This document shows positions 10,323-18,780 of a DNA stretch of 64,000 nucleotides, one piece after another. Every line of letters starts with the position of its first letter. The stretch's first letter is position 1. The notes below the pieces were generated by a model. That model had not been told where the DNA came from. It saw only the letters and a program-made list of their open reading frames with translations, and made no database searches. The position numbers were made by a program, and so were the translations under genes. The stretch comes from Tritrichomonas musculus (taxonomy: Eukaryota > Parabasalia > Tritrichomonadida > Tritrichomonadidae). Location of the stretch: the NCBI GenBank assembly GCA_039105265.1, contig JAPFFF010000011.1, forward strand, positions 1,612,001 through 1,676,000, written 5' to 3'.

Positions 10323-11233
10323 ATGTGTCAAGAAATGACATTACAAGAAGCCCTCCAAAAAATTCAAAAATTAAAAGCTGAAAATAAAGAACTCAGAGCC
10401 GAAAACATAGAACTGAAATCACAGAAAGAAGGCATAGATTACCCAAAATTATTGGATGATGCCCTCCAAAAAATTGCTGAACTCACTACAAAATTGGAAA
10501 AATCAGAAGCTGAAAATGAGAAATTAAACATGTTGTTGGAAAAGAATGACAACGAATGGGCAAACAGCATGCGAGATGTAAAAGAAGAAATACAAGAGCT
10601 AAAGGACAGAGTAGACGATTTGGAGAACAGAGAAGACGATTTGTATGACGATATAGTATATCCAGAAGCACAAACAGAAGGGGAGGCCCAGTGGTTTGAT
10701 GTCAAAAATGATGATGATTATGAGATTAAAAATATCTTTCCATATGATATTAGACGAAAGAGAGATGGAAGAGTAGTCGGAGAATTTGTAAATAAAAAGA
10801 GTGGATATATCCATGTAGCATTAAATCGAAAGCCCTATCAGAAGCACATTCTTGTGGCAAAACACTTCATTCCAAATCCATATCACCTCCCTATCGTCGA
10901 CCATAAAAATCATCACAGAGATGACTACCACACAACAAATCTTCGGTGGGTATCATCTAAAGAAAACAATAAAATAAATATGGATACGGAGGCCAAAAGT
11001 ATAATTATCTAGATGACCTGCCTGTGGATTGTCAACAAATTACTTTATTCAAAGGGTGGGAGTTTGAAAATTATTTCATTAGTTCAGACAATAAAATTTG
11101 GTTCTACAATGGAAATCAATACAGAGAATTAAAAATTTATAAGAGCCGAAGCTATTTATATGTTAGTATGATGGATATAAATAATAAACATCACAGCATT
11201 GGATTAAATGCTTTGATTCAAGAATTCAACTGA
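10323..11233 (+). CDS. HNH endonuclease with NUMOD4-like modules, element A (interrupted about once)
   Basis: An N-terminal coiled coil (residues about 1-100, heptads of Leu/Glu/Lys) is followed by a NUMOD4-like segment (FPYDIRRKRDGR), a Gly-Tyr-Ile DNA-contact block and an HNH core VDHKNHHRDDYHTTNLRWVS. A second NUMOD4-like module lies near the end of the region. This is the architecture of free-standing homing endonucleases in large DNA viruses and phages. Relatives sit at 50763 and 54589 in element D. The gene follows the polymerase by about 70 bases. It may spread itself among Polintons; there is no sign of a host intron or intein. It shows about one break. Confidence 0.8.
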
Positions 11234-11268
11234 GCGACAAAAAAATACCTGTCGAATATTTTTTTACT

Positions 11269-11541
11269 TTATGCCTTTATCAACTCAGCTAATTTTTTCA
11301 GCTCTTCTAATTCTTTTTTCTTTCGTAGCCTATACTCCTTTTGTTGTTGCCTTCTTGCCTCGAGCCTTTCCTCTGGTGTATTGTATTTACTCTTTCTGCC
11401 TCGCTTTTGTTTTTCAGGGAGGGGTTCGGCTTGGGTTTCCTCTTCAGAGATTATTTTTAAATTCTCTTCGGATTTACTTTTAGATAGTTTTTTTATAATA
11501 TCAGTTTTATTGAATTGTGTGAGGTCTATTTGATTAGTCAT
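11269..11541 (-). CDS. Small basic DNA-binding-like protein, element A
   Basis: A 90-residue protein if translation starts at the ATG at 11541, preferred over 11586 because the longer form overlaps the next gene. It has an acidic middle, then an AT-hook-like KRGRKSKYN followed by a highly basic helix with many Arg/Lys/Gln and a Leu-rich end, similar to a bZIP basic region. It is the last gene of the minus-strand virion block. A role in DNA condensation or transcription is inferred only. Confidence 0.6.
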   Translation of the reverse strand: MTNQIDLTQFNKTDIIKKLSKSKSEENLKIISEEETQAEPLPEKQKRGRKSKYNTPEERLEARRQQQKEYRLRKKKELEELKKLAELIKA

Positions 11542-11572
11542 TTGCCTTCGTGATAAAATGTAAAATAAATTT

Positions 11573-12097
11573 CTAAACACACACATATTTCAAACACAGA
11601 TGATATTTGTTAATTAGTTCGTTGTATTGTTTGTTATATACTTGTTTGAAATCCATACAAACTTCTCCCTTGTCGTTTACTATTTTTATGGCTTCGATTC
11701 GGCGTATCGGATTAGCTTTCCCAGCACAGCATTTTATATCTTCATCCACATGTAATTCTACCATTTCAGCTTTGACAGAACATTTAATTATATCAATCAA
11801 CGCCTCTACTGGAACAATGATACAATTTTTTGAAATAAGATTAGTTAGTAAAGCTTTATCTTGGTTCAATAAAATATTGGCAAAAGTCTCGAGAATTACA
11901 TATTTTACATCTTTTACATCGTCTTCTGGGCTGTCTTCTAGCTCCACATTTCTTGTTATAACAATCTCTTCCTTCCCATCATCCCTTTTGTTTATAATGA
12001 TATTGTTATTAATATTTGATGTTGATTGAGCTGCGGCTTGTGGTTCTAATGATAAATTAGCATTAACACCTGCATTATTTGCTCGTTTCTTAATCAT
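11573..12097 (-). CDS. Conserved Polinton protein with Cys pair (family 1), element A
   Basis: This 174-residue protein belongs to a family also at 40544 (B) and 53498 (D). The shared C-terminal 110 residues read: a Leu/Asn-rich helix, a VxxxxLIDIIK-type helix, a strand with VELHVDEDIKCC (Cys pair), an Arg/Lys-rich turn, then a hydrophobic IxKYxxxLK end. The N-terminus is Asn/Ser/Gln-rich and disordered. It lies in a tight minus-strand array with gaps under 35 bases. Function unknown; its presence in three different elements suggests a core role, perhaps in the virion or packaging. Confidence 0.75.
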   Translation of the reverse strand: MIKKRANNAGVNANLSLEPQAAAQSTSNINNNIIINKRDDGKEEIVITRNVELEDSPEDDVKDVKYVILETFANILLNQDKALLTNLISKNCIIVPVEALIDIIKCSVKAEMVELHVDEDIKCCAGKANPIRRIEAIKIVNDKGEVCMDFKQVYNKQYNELINKYHLCLKYVCV

Positions 12098-12120
12098 TTC
12101 ATTTCGAAAAAAATTTTTAT

Positions 12121-12549
12121 TTAATAGATTATGTTCTCTATTTTTACTTTATGTTGCGGGCCATATATTATATTTCCTTTATCTTTTTCATTAGCCTTCC
12201 CTTGTATCTCCCCTAATTTTTCAGGTTTCTTGAGGTAAGGAGGAAGGATGGGTGCTTTAGGAGCCTTATCTTTTTTTAAATAATACCCTCCGTCTGTGAT
12301 GCTGACAGGTGGTTCATGCAAGGGTTTTGTTCTATGTTGATTACTCTTCGGCGGCCTCACAGGTTTGTTTTCCATATATTTTATAGGCGGTCTATTGTAA
12401 TATGGATTAAATGTGATAGCATAAGTATTATCATTAGAGAATATGCCAAAATGATTAAAGCCTATGGTGTGTTCTGTTTTTGTTCCTTCGTTGAACATTT
12501 CTCCTTCTACTCCAATGATAGATGAACTAGGATTCCTATATTTATTCAT
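12121..12549 (-). CDS. Proline/lysine-rich hypothetical protein, element A
   Basis: A 142-residue protein with a glycine-containing N-terminal half and a Pro/Lys-rich C-terminal half. The block NPYYNRPPIKYMENKPVRPP resembles NHPYQQRPALKYQ followed by KPPKPP in the 460-residue protein at 60592 of element D, so the two may be related. Likely an extended, unstructured virion or scaffold component; this is inference from composition and position in the capsid gene block. Confidence 0.6.
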   Translation of the reverse strand: MNKYRNPSSSIIGVEGEMFNEGTKTEHTIGFNHFGIFSNDNTYAITFNPYYNRPPIKYMENKPVRPPKSNQHRTKPLHEPPVSITDGGYYLKKDKAPKAPILPPYLKKPEKLGEIQGKANEKDKGNIIYGPQHKVKIENIIY

Positions 12550-12574
12550 TTCATTTCCAAAAAAATTATCCAGC

Positions 12575-13024
12575 TTACTCTAGGACGAGTGGTTGATGCT
12601 CCCCAATGTATATTTCCGGCGTGCTTAAATTGTATTTCTCTCTTAGCTGAATAATTAATTCTTTCGTTTGTTTTGAAGCATTTTCTATAGAATAATTATA
12701 GTAGCTATGCTCCTCATATATCTGTTCTTGATTTGAGCCGTTGATAAAGAATTCATTCATTTTATAATGTAATCGACGTCGAGAATTTGCATTGATAATT
12801 ACATGCTCTATTTCATATTTTTTAATTTTGTCAGGATATATTCTCCATGTCATTTTTTCTGTCTTAAGTGATATATAGATGACTTTGCCCAAAAATTTGT
12901 TGCGAGAAAGCTGGATGGGAAATTTATCACAGAGGATAGCAAAATTACATTCCTTCCATTCTTCTGGATTTTCAGCGAGGGAGATAATATTGTTGATGTA
13001 ATCGTAGACTCTTTGCTCTTGCAT
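12575..13024 (-). CDS. Conserved 149-aa Polinton protein (family 2), element A
   Basis: Matches the equally long protein at 52029 in element D along its whole length: VYDYINxxIS at the start, CxFxILCxKFP near 30, VxYISLK near 50, IYPDKI near 65, RRRL near 83, EFFING near 93, and LRxKYN near the end. It is a compact mixed alpha/beta protein with no known catalytic motif. It lies directly downstream of the major capsid gene in A but next to the ATPase in D. Function unknown; equal length and collinearity show selection on the protein. Confidence 0.8.
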   Translation of the reverse strand: MQEQRVYDYINNIISLAENPEEWKECNFAILCDKFPIQLSRNKFLGKVIYISLKTEKMTWRIYPDKIKKYEIEHVIINANSRRRLHYKMNEFFINGSNQEQIYEEHSYYNYSIENASKQTKELIIQLREKYNLSTPEIYIGEHQPLVLE

Positions 13025-13060
13025 TTGTGGTGGAGATAAAAAAATTTTAAGAATGAATAT

Positions 13061-14665
13061 TTATTGTGGAGTAGTGAGGTCATAATTTCCAAGACGAACG
13101 AGAGGAGGCATACCATTAGGCTGAACCAAAATTGATATTGATGAATCAAATAAAAGACAAATTAGAGGTGGGGTTTGAACATCACTGGCATATGTATTTG
13201 CCCCAGTATTTTGTGATACAATAATTTCAAAATTAATAGGAGACAGAGATGTGAGTCCCTGTTGATATGTGTTGTCGGTCTCTGTTGGCAGAGCAATGAA
13301 AAAGCTGGTCCTGTCATCAGGATAATTTCCAGTTGAGCGTCCGTATGGTTGATTATTTGTTAGTGAAGCTACGACTTCTTTATTAAACCCGCTTTGTCCA
13401 CCATTCATATTCATAGCGTTTTGGCAGTACTCTAAGAATTCTGGATACTCATCTGTCGTTCCAAATGCTTTTGCAGGGATGTTTCCATAGCCTCCACAGT
13501 TTAATTGGAAGAGCTTAAATTGTGGATTCTTGAAGTAGGTATGATGAGTGTGCTTCTCAGGAAATAAACAAAATATTGAGTCAACAAAGCGAGGAGTAAT
13601 AGTACATGTGGTTTTGCAATTCGGATTCTGTAATGGAGTCGTTGTAGTGTAGACAGAAAGGGTTTGGGTAGGAAATGTTAATGGATGAGTTGGGTCAGCA
13701 TATCTTTGAACGAGGCTGGAATAAATATTATCTTCAATACCAAAACATGGTATGATAGATGAGCATTCCGTAATTTCATAACTAATTACTTGGAAAGTTC
13801 TGTCGGTTGCAGTAAGTGCTTTTGTGTCTTTTGATATGGCAGTATACATTGTTATTGGTTCATTTATTGGAGTAAATTCATTCGTAATATTTGGTAAAGT
13901 ATATTTTGATATTTCTTTATAGTTATTTTGCAAACCTAGTTCTGGGCCCAAAGGACAGCATACCATTCCAGCACATGAGAAGAATAATCGAAGCTCTATC
14001 TTGCCTGCGAAGGCTGGGAGGTATTTAATATTAGAGAGGGGTAAGAATCGTCTTAAATCTATCTTGAGATGAATTTTATATTTTTGTTCATACCATTTAA
14101 TACCATTTCTCTCTTTCCAATCAACAATGAATCCTGTTCTACTTCCTGACTTACCATTCCATATATCTTTATGTCTGGCCTTAGAATATACATCTGCTCT
14201 CTTTGTTGTTTCGTTGGCACAACAGGCTGTTAAAAAGGATTCTTCACAACCAAAATTCTGCGTATAGATAGTAATGCCATTAGCCACGATTTCATATTTT
14301 TCGACGGCATCTCTAGCATCTTTAAAGCCAAACCAAACTCTATTGAATTGATAATTATCGGTATTTATTGTTTCTTCTATTTCTTTAACCTCTTGTCCAG
14401 CAGCTTCTTTAATACTGACTTCCATATCAGCTCTAATAAATCCATTATATATGTCTGCTGTATTGTTTGTGTTTGGAGATATAATAGCGCTTGTATATGA
14501 GCCTGGTTTTATCGGAGGAGAGGGAGAATATGATGTTTGGGGACTTATAGTATACTGTTTGTTGGTATCACTTAAGGCTATACAATTATCTACAATATCA
14601 AAATATGATGCTATTTGGGTACATACTTCAGCTGATGTTCTGAGTTCAATCTCTGGATTAATCAT
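13061..14665 (-). CDS. Major capsid protein (double jelly-roll), element A
   Basis: A 534-residue beta-rich protein in the position and with the pattern of Polinton major capsid proteins. The VWFGFKDARDAVEKYEI block (about 110) parallels FVGLKNSAEFFGKLDTI in the B capsid protein, with a following NGxxIYTQ strand. Further shared features are a Phe/Leu-rich KIHLKIDLRRFLPL strand (about 205), a KIELRLFFSC strand, and a closing hydrophobic strand near the C-terminus. It should build the trimeric hexons of an icosahedral shell. It diverges more from the B and D capsid proteins than those do from each other. Confidence 0.8.
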   Translation of the reverse strand: MINPEIELRTSAEVCTQIASYFDIVDNCIALSDTNKQYTISPQTSYSPSPPIKPGSYTSAIISPNTNNTADIYNGFIRADMEVSIKEAAGQEVKEIEETINTDNYQFNRVWFGFKDARDAVEKYEIVANGITIYTQNFGCEESFLTACCANETTKRADVYSKARHKDIWNGKSGSRTGFIVDWKERNGIKWYEQKYKIHLKIDLRRFLPLSNIKYLPAFAGKIELRLFFSCAGMVCCPLGPELGLQNNYKEISKYTLPNITNEFTPINEPITMYTAISKDTKALTATDRTFQVISYEITECSSIIPCFGIEDNIYSSLVQRYADPTHPLTFPTQTLSVYTTTTPLQNPNCKTTCTITPRFVDSIFCLFPEKHTHHTYFKNPQFKLFQLNCGGYGNIPAKAFGTTDEYPEFLEYCQNAMNMNGGQSGFNKEVVASLTNNQPYGRSTGNYPDDRTSFFIALPTETDNTYQQGLTSLSPINFEIIVSQNTGANTYASDVQTPPLICLLFDSSISILVQPNGMPPLVRLGNYDLTTPQ

Positions 14666-14691
14666 GGTGTTTTTATAAAAAAATAAAAACT

Positions 14692-15294
14692 TTATAACAT
14701 ATCAGAGAAAATATTATTCCTCCTTCTACGAATGACTTGAGGTTGAGGAGGAGGTGGTGGTGGTAGTTCTTCCTCTGGTTCTTCTTCTATATCATTGACG
14801 AAGTCAACTTTGCCTGAAGGCAAATTAGGCTCTTGAATATATTGTGGCTGAGTATATTGATAGTAGGGTTTGCTCATTTGTTTTTGCACCACTTCTTTTA
14901 TCATCCTTTTTTGTTCTTTCTTTTCTCGTTTATTTTTTATTTCTTCCCCCAATAACTTTAGCTGATTTAATATTTCCATATTTATTGTAGGGTCATTGGC
15001 ATAGCCAACTTCACTATGTGAATATATATTTGATTGCGGCTTAGTCCTTTCGATTTTTTTGGCAGAGCAGACCTTTCCCTGAGAGCAAGTGGGGAGAGGT
15101 TTGGTAGGCTCTTCTACTTCCTGCTCTTCTACCTGTGGTTCAGCTTGAGGTTTGGATAGGGGCTCTGTTCTTCTTTTCACAATATATTTATTCTCTTTTT
15201 TTATAGGCAAGACATCCCACTCAGGGTCATCACGACCATTTAACCAGTTTTGTATTACTTGTAATCTCTTCGATCCAGTCAAATGTTTAGACAT
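14692..15294 (-). CDS. Hypothetical virion-block protein with Pro-rich end, element A
   Basis: A 200-residue protein. The N-terminus (QVIQNWLNGRDD, then KYIVKRR) recalls small modules that begin proteins at 32518 (B) and 56757 (D), where a similar strand-turn-strand ends in a Lys/Arg motif; this link is weak. The middle is Pro/Glu/Gln-rich, followed by a charged coiled-coil helix, a Tyr/Gln-rich stretch and a run of eight or so prolines before RRRRNN. It is probably a flexible structural protein between the capsid gene and the two paralogues upstream. Confidence 0.6.
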   Translation of the reverse strand: MSKHLTGSKRLQVIQNWLNGRDDPEWDVLPIKKENKYIVKRRTEPLSKPQAEPQVEEQEVEEPTKPLPTCSQGKVCSAKKIERTKPQSNIYSHSEVGYANDPTINMEILNQLKLLGEEIKNKREKKEQKRMIKEVVQKQMSKPYYQYTQPQYIQEPNLPSGKVDFVNDIEEEPEEELPPPPPPQPQVIRRRRNNIFSDML

Positions 15295-15357
15295 TTAAAT
15301 AATATTAAAATCGCTTTCTTTGAGTTTTATTTGCTTTTTTGAAGTTTTTGGGAGTTT

Positions 15358-16116
15358 TCACCTCCTTGCTTTTCTTCTTCTTCTCATGCCTCTTATCATT
15401 CTATATCTTTTGCCTTGATATATTTTATAACCTACTGGTTTTCTTGAATAATGGATACGTGGATAATTTAAAGAATTTAGATAATAATTGGCTAATAATT
15501 CATTATTTACGTCTCCAATTTTTTTCTCTAATTCTTTCTTCTTCTCTTTGTTGTCTATTCTCTCACTGCTCTCTCCTAGTGATTTTATTACTTTAGCTCC
15601 TACTTTAACATATTTATTGTCTGTTGCATTACCAATGGTTTCTGCAATTTCACCACCTCCTTTGAGTAATTCAGTTTTATTATCCCATGCCCATTTCAAT
15701 CTCTCTTTCATTTTATTTACGTGTTCATAATTATTTTTGGGTATTCCATCTGTCATTTTATTATATGCTTTTTTAAGCTTGTTTACAAATTTCCCTGCTA
15801 TCCCTTCGGAATTATTTTGAGTTGTCATAGGGGGTGGCATAGGAGCTGGTGCTGGTGCTGGAGGCGGCATATAATGTGGGGTAGGAGGAGGTTCTTGGAT
15901 TGGCTCTGTTTTTTCATTTGGAGGAACATATTTTTCAGAAATATCTTTTGATGCTGGTGCATCTTCAGCTTCGATATCATTCGATTTTTTGCCAAAGAAT
16001 TTGTTATATGTATTGCTCATGAGGTTTGATATTTTATCACTTATCCCTCCGACAACTTTTCCAGCCCCAATACTTATCAACATTGACGTGGGGTCAAATC
16101 CAAAATCTTTAGACAT
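15358..16116 (-). CDS. Amphipathic/proline-rich virion protein, paralogue 1, element A
   Basis: A 252-residue protein. It starts with a Gly/Ala/Ile-rich amphipathic segment, has a Pro/Ala-rich linker (about 75-95, mostly Pro), then a helix region and a Tyr/Arg-rich tail ending in RRRRKARR. Its second half is homologous to the next gene at 16139: KTELLKGGGEIAETIG here against KAEILQGAADVGDIIG there, and YSRKPVGYKIYQ against YGRKPTRYKMYQ. An adenovirus pVI/pX-like role (membrane-active or DNA-condensing core protein) is inferred from composition and capsid-adjacent location. Confidence 0.65.
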   Translation of the reverse strand: MSKDFGFDPTSMLISIGAGKVVGGISDKISNLMSNTYNKFFGKKSNDIEAEDAPASKDISEKYVPPNEKTEPIQEPPPTPHYMPPPAPAPAPMPPPMTTQNNSEGIAGKFVNKLKKAYNKMTDGIPKNNYEHVNKMKERLKWAWDNKTELLKGGGEIAETIGNATDNKYVKVGAKVIKSLGESSERIDNKEKKKELEKKIGDVNNELLANYYLNSLNYPRIHYSRKPVGYKIYQGKRYRMIRGMRRRRKARR

Positions 16117-16138
16117 TTAAATGAAGACAAAATTTAGC

Positions 16139-16813
16139 TTACCAATCATCCTTCTCAAACTTGTCATATGCTTCTCTTTGCCTTCTTACAGCTTCTTGTA
16201 GATCGGCCACAAATTGTTTATCTTGTTTCCAATTTCTAGCTTTTTCAGCTGCTGACATTTTCTTTTTGGGAGGTGATTCTTGTTTCTTTGGTAATGCTTT
16301 GGGAGGCGGGGATGGTTTTTTGGGAGGCGATTTTTTGGGTGATGACTTTTTATTTTCTGTCGTGGCTTCTTTTTGTTTTTGCTCTATTTGTTTCTTCAAC
16401 TGATTTAATTTTTCATTGGCTTCATCAATATATTTATTTCTTCTTTGATACATTTTATATCTTGTTGGCTTCCTTCCATAAAACATCCTTGGTACATCAG
16501 CATAGGCTATATGTTTGTTTCCAAACATCCGAGCATTCCTTTCCTGAATTAATTGAGCCAACAATTTTTCCTGGCTGTTTTTATCATAAATTTGTCCAAG
16601 AGTTTGGCCTGCTGCTCTTGCAACACCTGCTGCTACATTCCATTTATTATTTCCAGTCGCTTCCCCAATTATATCACCTACATCTGCAGCTCCTTGTAAA
16701 ATTTCTGCTTTATTATTATTAATCCAATTACCAATTTTTCCAAATATACTAACACCAGCATCTGAAGGGGTAGATGGAATATATTTTCCAGAATCAATAG
16801 TTCCTGAAGGCAT
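16139..16813 (-). CDS. Amphipathic virion protein, paralogue 2, element A
   Basis: A 224-residue tandem paralogue of the gene at 15358. Residues about 25-125 carry the shared Asn-Lys-Ala-Glu helix, Gly/Ala-rich amphipathic region and Tyr/Arg motif (FYGRKPTRYKMYQRRNK). The C-terminal half differs: a coiled coil, then a Lys/Pro/Ser repeat (about 150-185, KKSPPKKPSPPP type), and a charged helix. The Lys-Pro repeat resembles histone H1 or viral core-protein tails, so DNA binding inside a capsid is likely. The two genes are 22 bases apart in one transcription direction. Confidence 0.65.
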   Translation of the reverse strand: MPSGTIDSGKYIPSTPSDAGVSIFGKIGNWINNNKAEILQGAADVGDIIGEATGNNKWNVAAGVARAAGQTLGQIYDKNSQEKLLAQLIQERNARMFGNKHIAYADVPRMFYGRKPTRYKMYQRRNKYIDEANEKLNQLKKQIEQKQKEATTENKKSSPKKSPPKKPSPPPKALPKKQESPPKKKMSAAEKARNWKQDKQFVADLQEAVRRQREAYDKFEKDDW

Positions 16814-16828
16814 TTATTGTGAAATAAA

Positions 16829-17683
16829 TCATTCAAAGTAATATTTGTTGGCTGTTATATTACAAATAAATTTGTCGTGAGGCTCACGATGCTGCAAATA
16901 TTCCTTGACTGTTTTTTTGATATTTAGATTGTTATTTGTTTGTTGAAGCAATGATGTAAAATCTTCTTCTGAATATCCACTATAGCATATAATATCGGTG
17001 GCCAATCTCTTTGCATTTATATGGACAAATCTAATGGTTTGGATAGCCATAATGCATGTAATATTATAGTGCCTAGTTTTTGTTAACAGCCTGAGGAATT
17101 CAGTATTATTATGCGTCAATAAATCGCTCCCAGCACAGTCATCCAATATTATTAGAGTGTTATATGGATATGATGAAGTTTGATATTTTACCAGCTTGTT
17201 TGCTATATATACTATTCTATCATCTATTTCTTGAAGGGAGTGCTTGTTTATTAGTCTCTGCATTTCTTCATTCGTCTCTTTCATTTTTGATAATACATGC
17301 TTTACCATAGCATAATATTTTATCTTTCGCTTTAGATGTTTTTTCAAATAATCCATCAATTCTGCTTCGTTCAAATATATGATTGGTGTCTTGACATTTT
17401 GACTCATCGCCTCTGCAGTTTTGTCTGCTTTTCCTGATGTGGAACAGAATATTATCTTCTGGTAGTAGGGATGCTTAAATAATCTCTCGGTAATTAAAAT
17501 GTGTTTCCATATCCAATAACTTTTTCCAGCACCTGGTTTGCCTATGAGAAAAATTATACCGTTCGTGCTAAATGGATAGGAAGGATGAATTGGTTTCATC
17601 AACGCGCCCTCTATTTCTTTTTGGTTTTTTCGCATGGTTTTTTGGATTAAAACTTCTACTTCTTTCATTATTTGTTTAGCCAT
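16829..17683 (-). CDS. DNA-packaging ATPase (A32/FtsK-HerA type), element A
   Basis: A 284-residue P-loop ATPase. Walker A is GKPGAGKS at residues 48-55, Walker B TLIILDDCAG at 176-185, and a glutamine-bearing sensor segment follows (IMAIQTIRF). This is the A32-like genome-packaging ATPase of Polintons and NCLDVs, which pumps DNA into a preformed shell. Homologues are at 31257 (B) and 52471 (D), where the order of strands and the loop after Walker B agree. The gene is 15 bases from the paralogue at 16139 and 10 bases from the integrase, suggesting a closely packed block. Confidence 0.9.
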   Translation of the reverse strand: MAKQIMKEVEVLIQKTMRKNQKEIEGALMKPIHPSYPFSTNGIIFLIGKPGAGKSYWIWKHILITERLFKHPYYQKIIFCSTSGKADKTAEAMSQNVKTPIIYLNEAELMDYLKKHLKRKIKYYAMVKHVLSKMKETNEEMQRLINKHSLQEIDDRIVYIANKLVKYQTSSYPYNTLIILDDCAGSDLLTHNNTEFLRLLTKTRHYNITCIMAIQTIRFVHINAKRLATDIICYSGYSEEDFTSLLQQTNNNLNIKKTVKEYLQHREPHDKFICNITANKYYFE

Positions 17684-17693
17684 TTATTGTTGG

Positions 17694-18770
17694 TTAAACC
17701 CATTTTTTAATGTTTGATGGGATATTTTTTTGTTTGCTCCAATAATCCATTTCGAGGTTTGATAATTTAGTTGGGGCTCCTTCTCGTAAATTTTTGGCTG
17801 GAATAACATCTTCTGTCCCTTCACTATATTTAATTTTATATTTATTCTTAGCTGCATCGTAGGATATAATTTTATCCACAATACCTCTCTTGCCTCCCTT
17901 TAGTGTCTGAGCAATATTTTTATTCTGTGTTTTTATCAATCTATATCCCGGCAACTTATCTATCGATTCATCTTTGGACTTAACAATAAATTGATTTCCA
18001 GCTTTCGAATCAACAATATAAGCCTCCTTGCTGACTCTATTTCTTCGCTTCGAAAATGGTTCTTTGGCTTGTATAATTCTCACCCTGTCGTTAGGCTGAA
18101 AGTCATATGGATTTATTTGTGATTTAGTATTAATATACTCTTTTTCATCTTTTTCTGTCATTTCGTTTGGTATTTTATAGTCCAACGATCGGTGAGGGGA
18201 TTTATTGTAGGAATCTATTAATCCCTTCATTTCTTGTTCTCCAATAAATCTATTCTCTCCTACCATATCTCTAATAGTTCTCATGAATCTATTTATGATG
18301 CCTAGTACATTATGATTGTTGTCTTCCGTAGTATTGTATATAATATTTTTTGCCTTCATTATTTGCAAAACATCATTGGACAAATAGGCGGCATCCTGGT
18401 CAGAAGTAATAGAATAAACATTTGGTTCGTCTACTAAAAATTGATTTAATGCTCTAGCTACTTCTTTTGCTCCCTTCCCTCTCATCGCATAACAAAAAGC
18501 CTTTCGGGTATTGATATTTATAAACATCAGATAATTCAAACCATCTTTTGTCTTGTCATTTATGAAAGTATCCATTTGATATCCCCCTGAGTGTTTTGAA
18601 TATATATTCATAAATTTTGCCTTTGGTACTTTAACATCATGCACTATATTCTTCAAATAATTTAATGCTGCTTCTTCTGTAAATCCATATCGTTTTGCAA
18701 GAGGAACAAATTTTGATGGTGTTTTCCACGGAAACTTTTTATATAACTCCTATATTGTTTTATAAGTCAT
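17694..18770 (-). CDS. Retroviral-type integrase with chromodomain, element A (interrupted about once)
   Basis: The catalytic core is visible as YQMDTFIND, then a strand NYLMFININTRKAF, SDQDAAYL near residue 100, and the INRFMRTIRDM / SYNKSPHRSL region that aligns with the other two integrases here. An SH3-like beta domain (NDRVRIIQAKE) follows, and the last 65 residues are a chromodomain (GIVDKIISYDAAKNKYKIKY then YSEGTEDVIP). The enzyme joins element ends to target DNA; the chromodomain may steer insertion to marked chromatin. The first ATG follows a TTTAAATTTAA leader. The region shows about one break. Confidence 0.85.
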
Positions 18771-18780
18771 TTAAATTTAT

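Noticed and set aside
17694-18770. Retrotransposon origin of the integrase
   Set aside because: No reverse transcriptase or LTR is near; packaging ATPase, capsid and polymerase B around it mark a Polinton.
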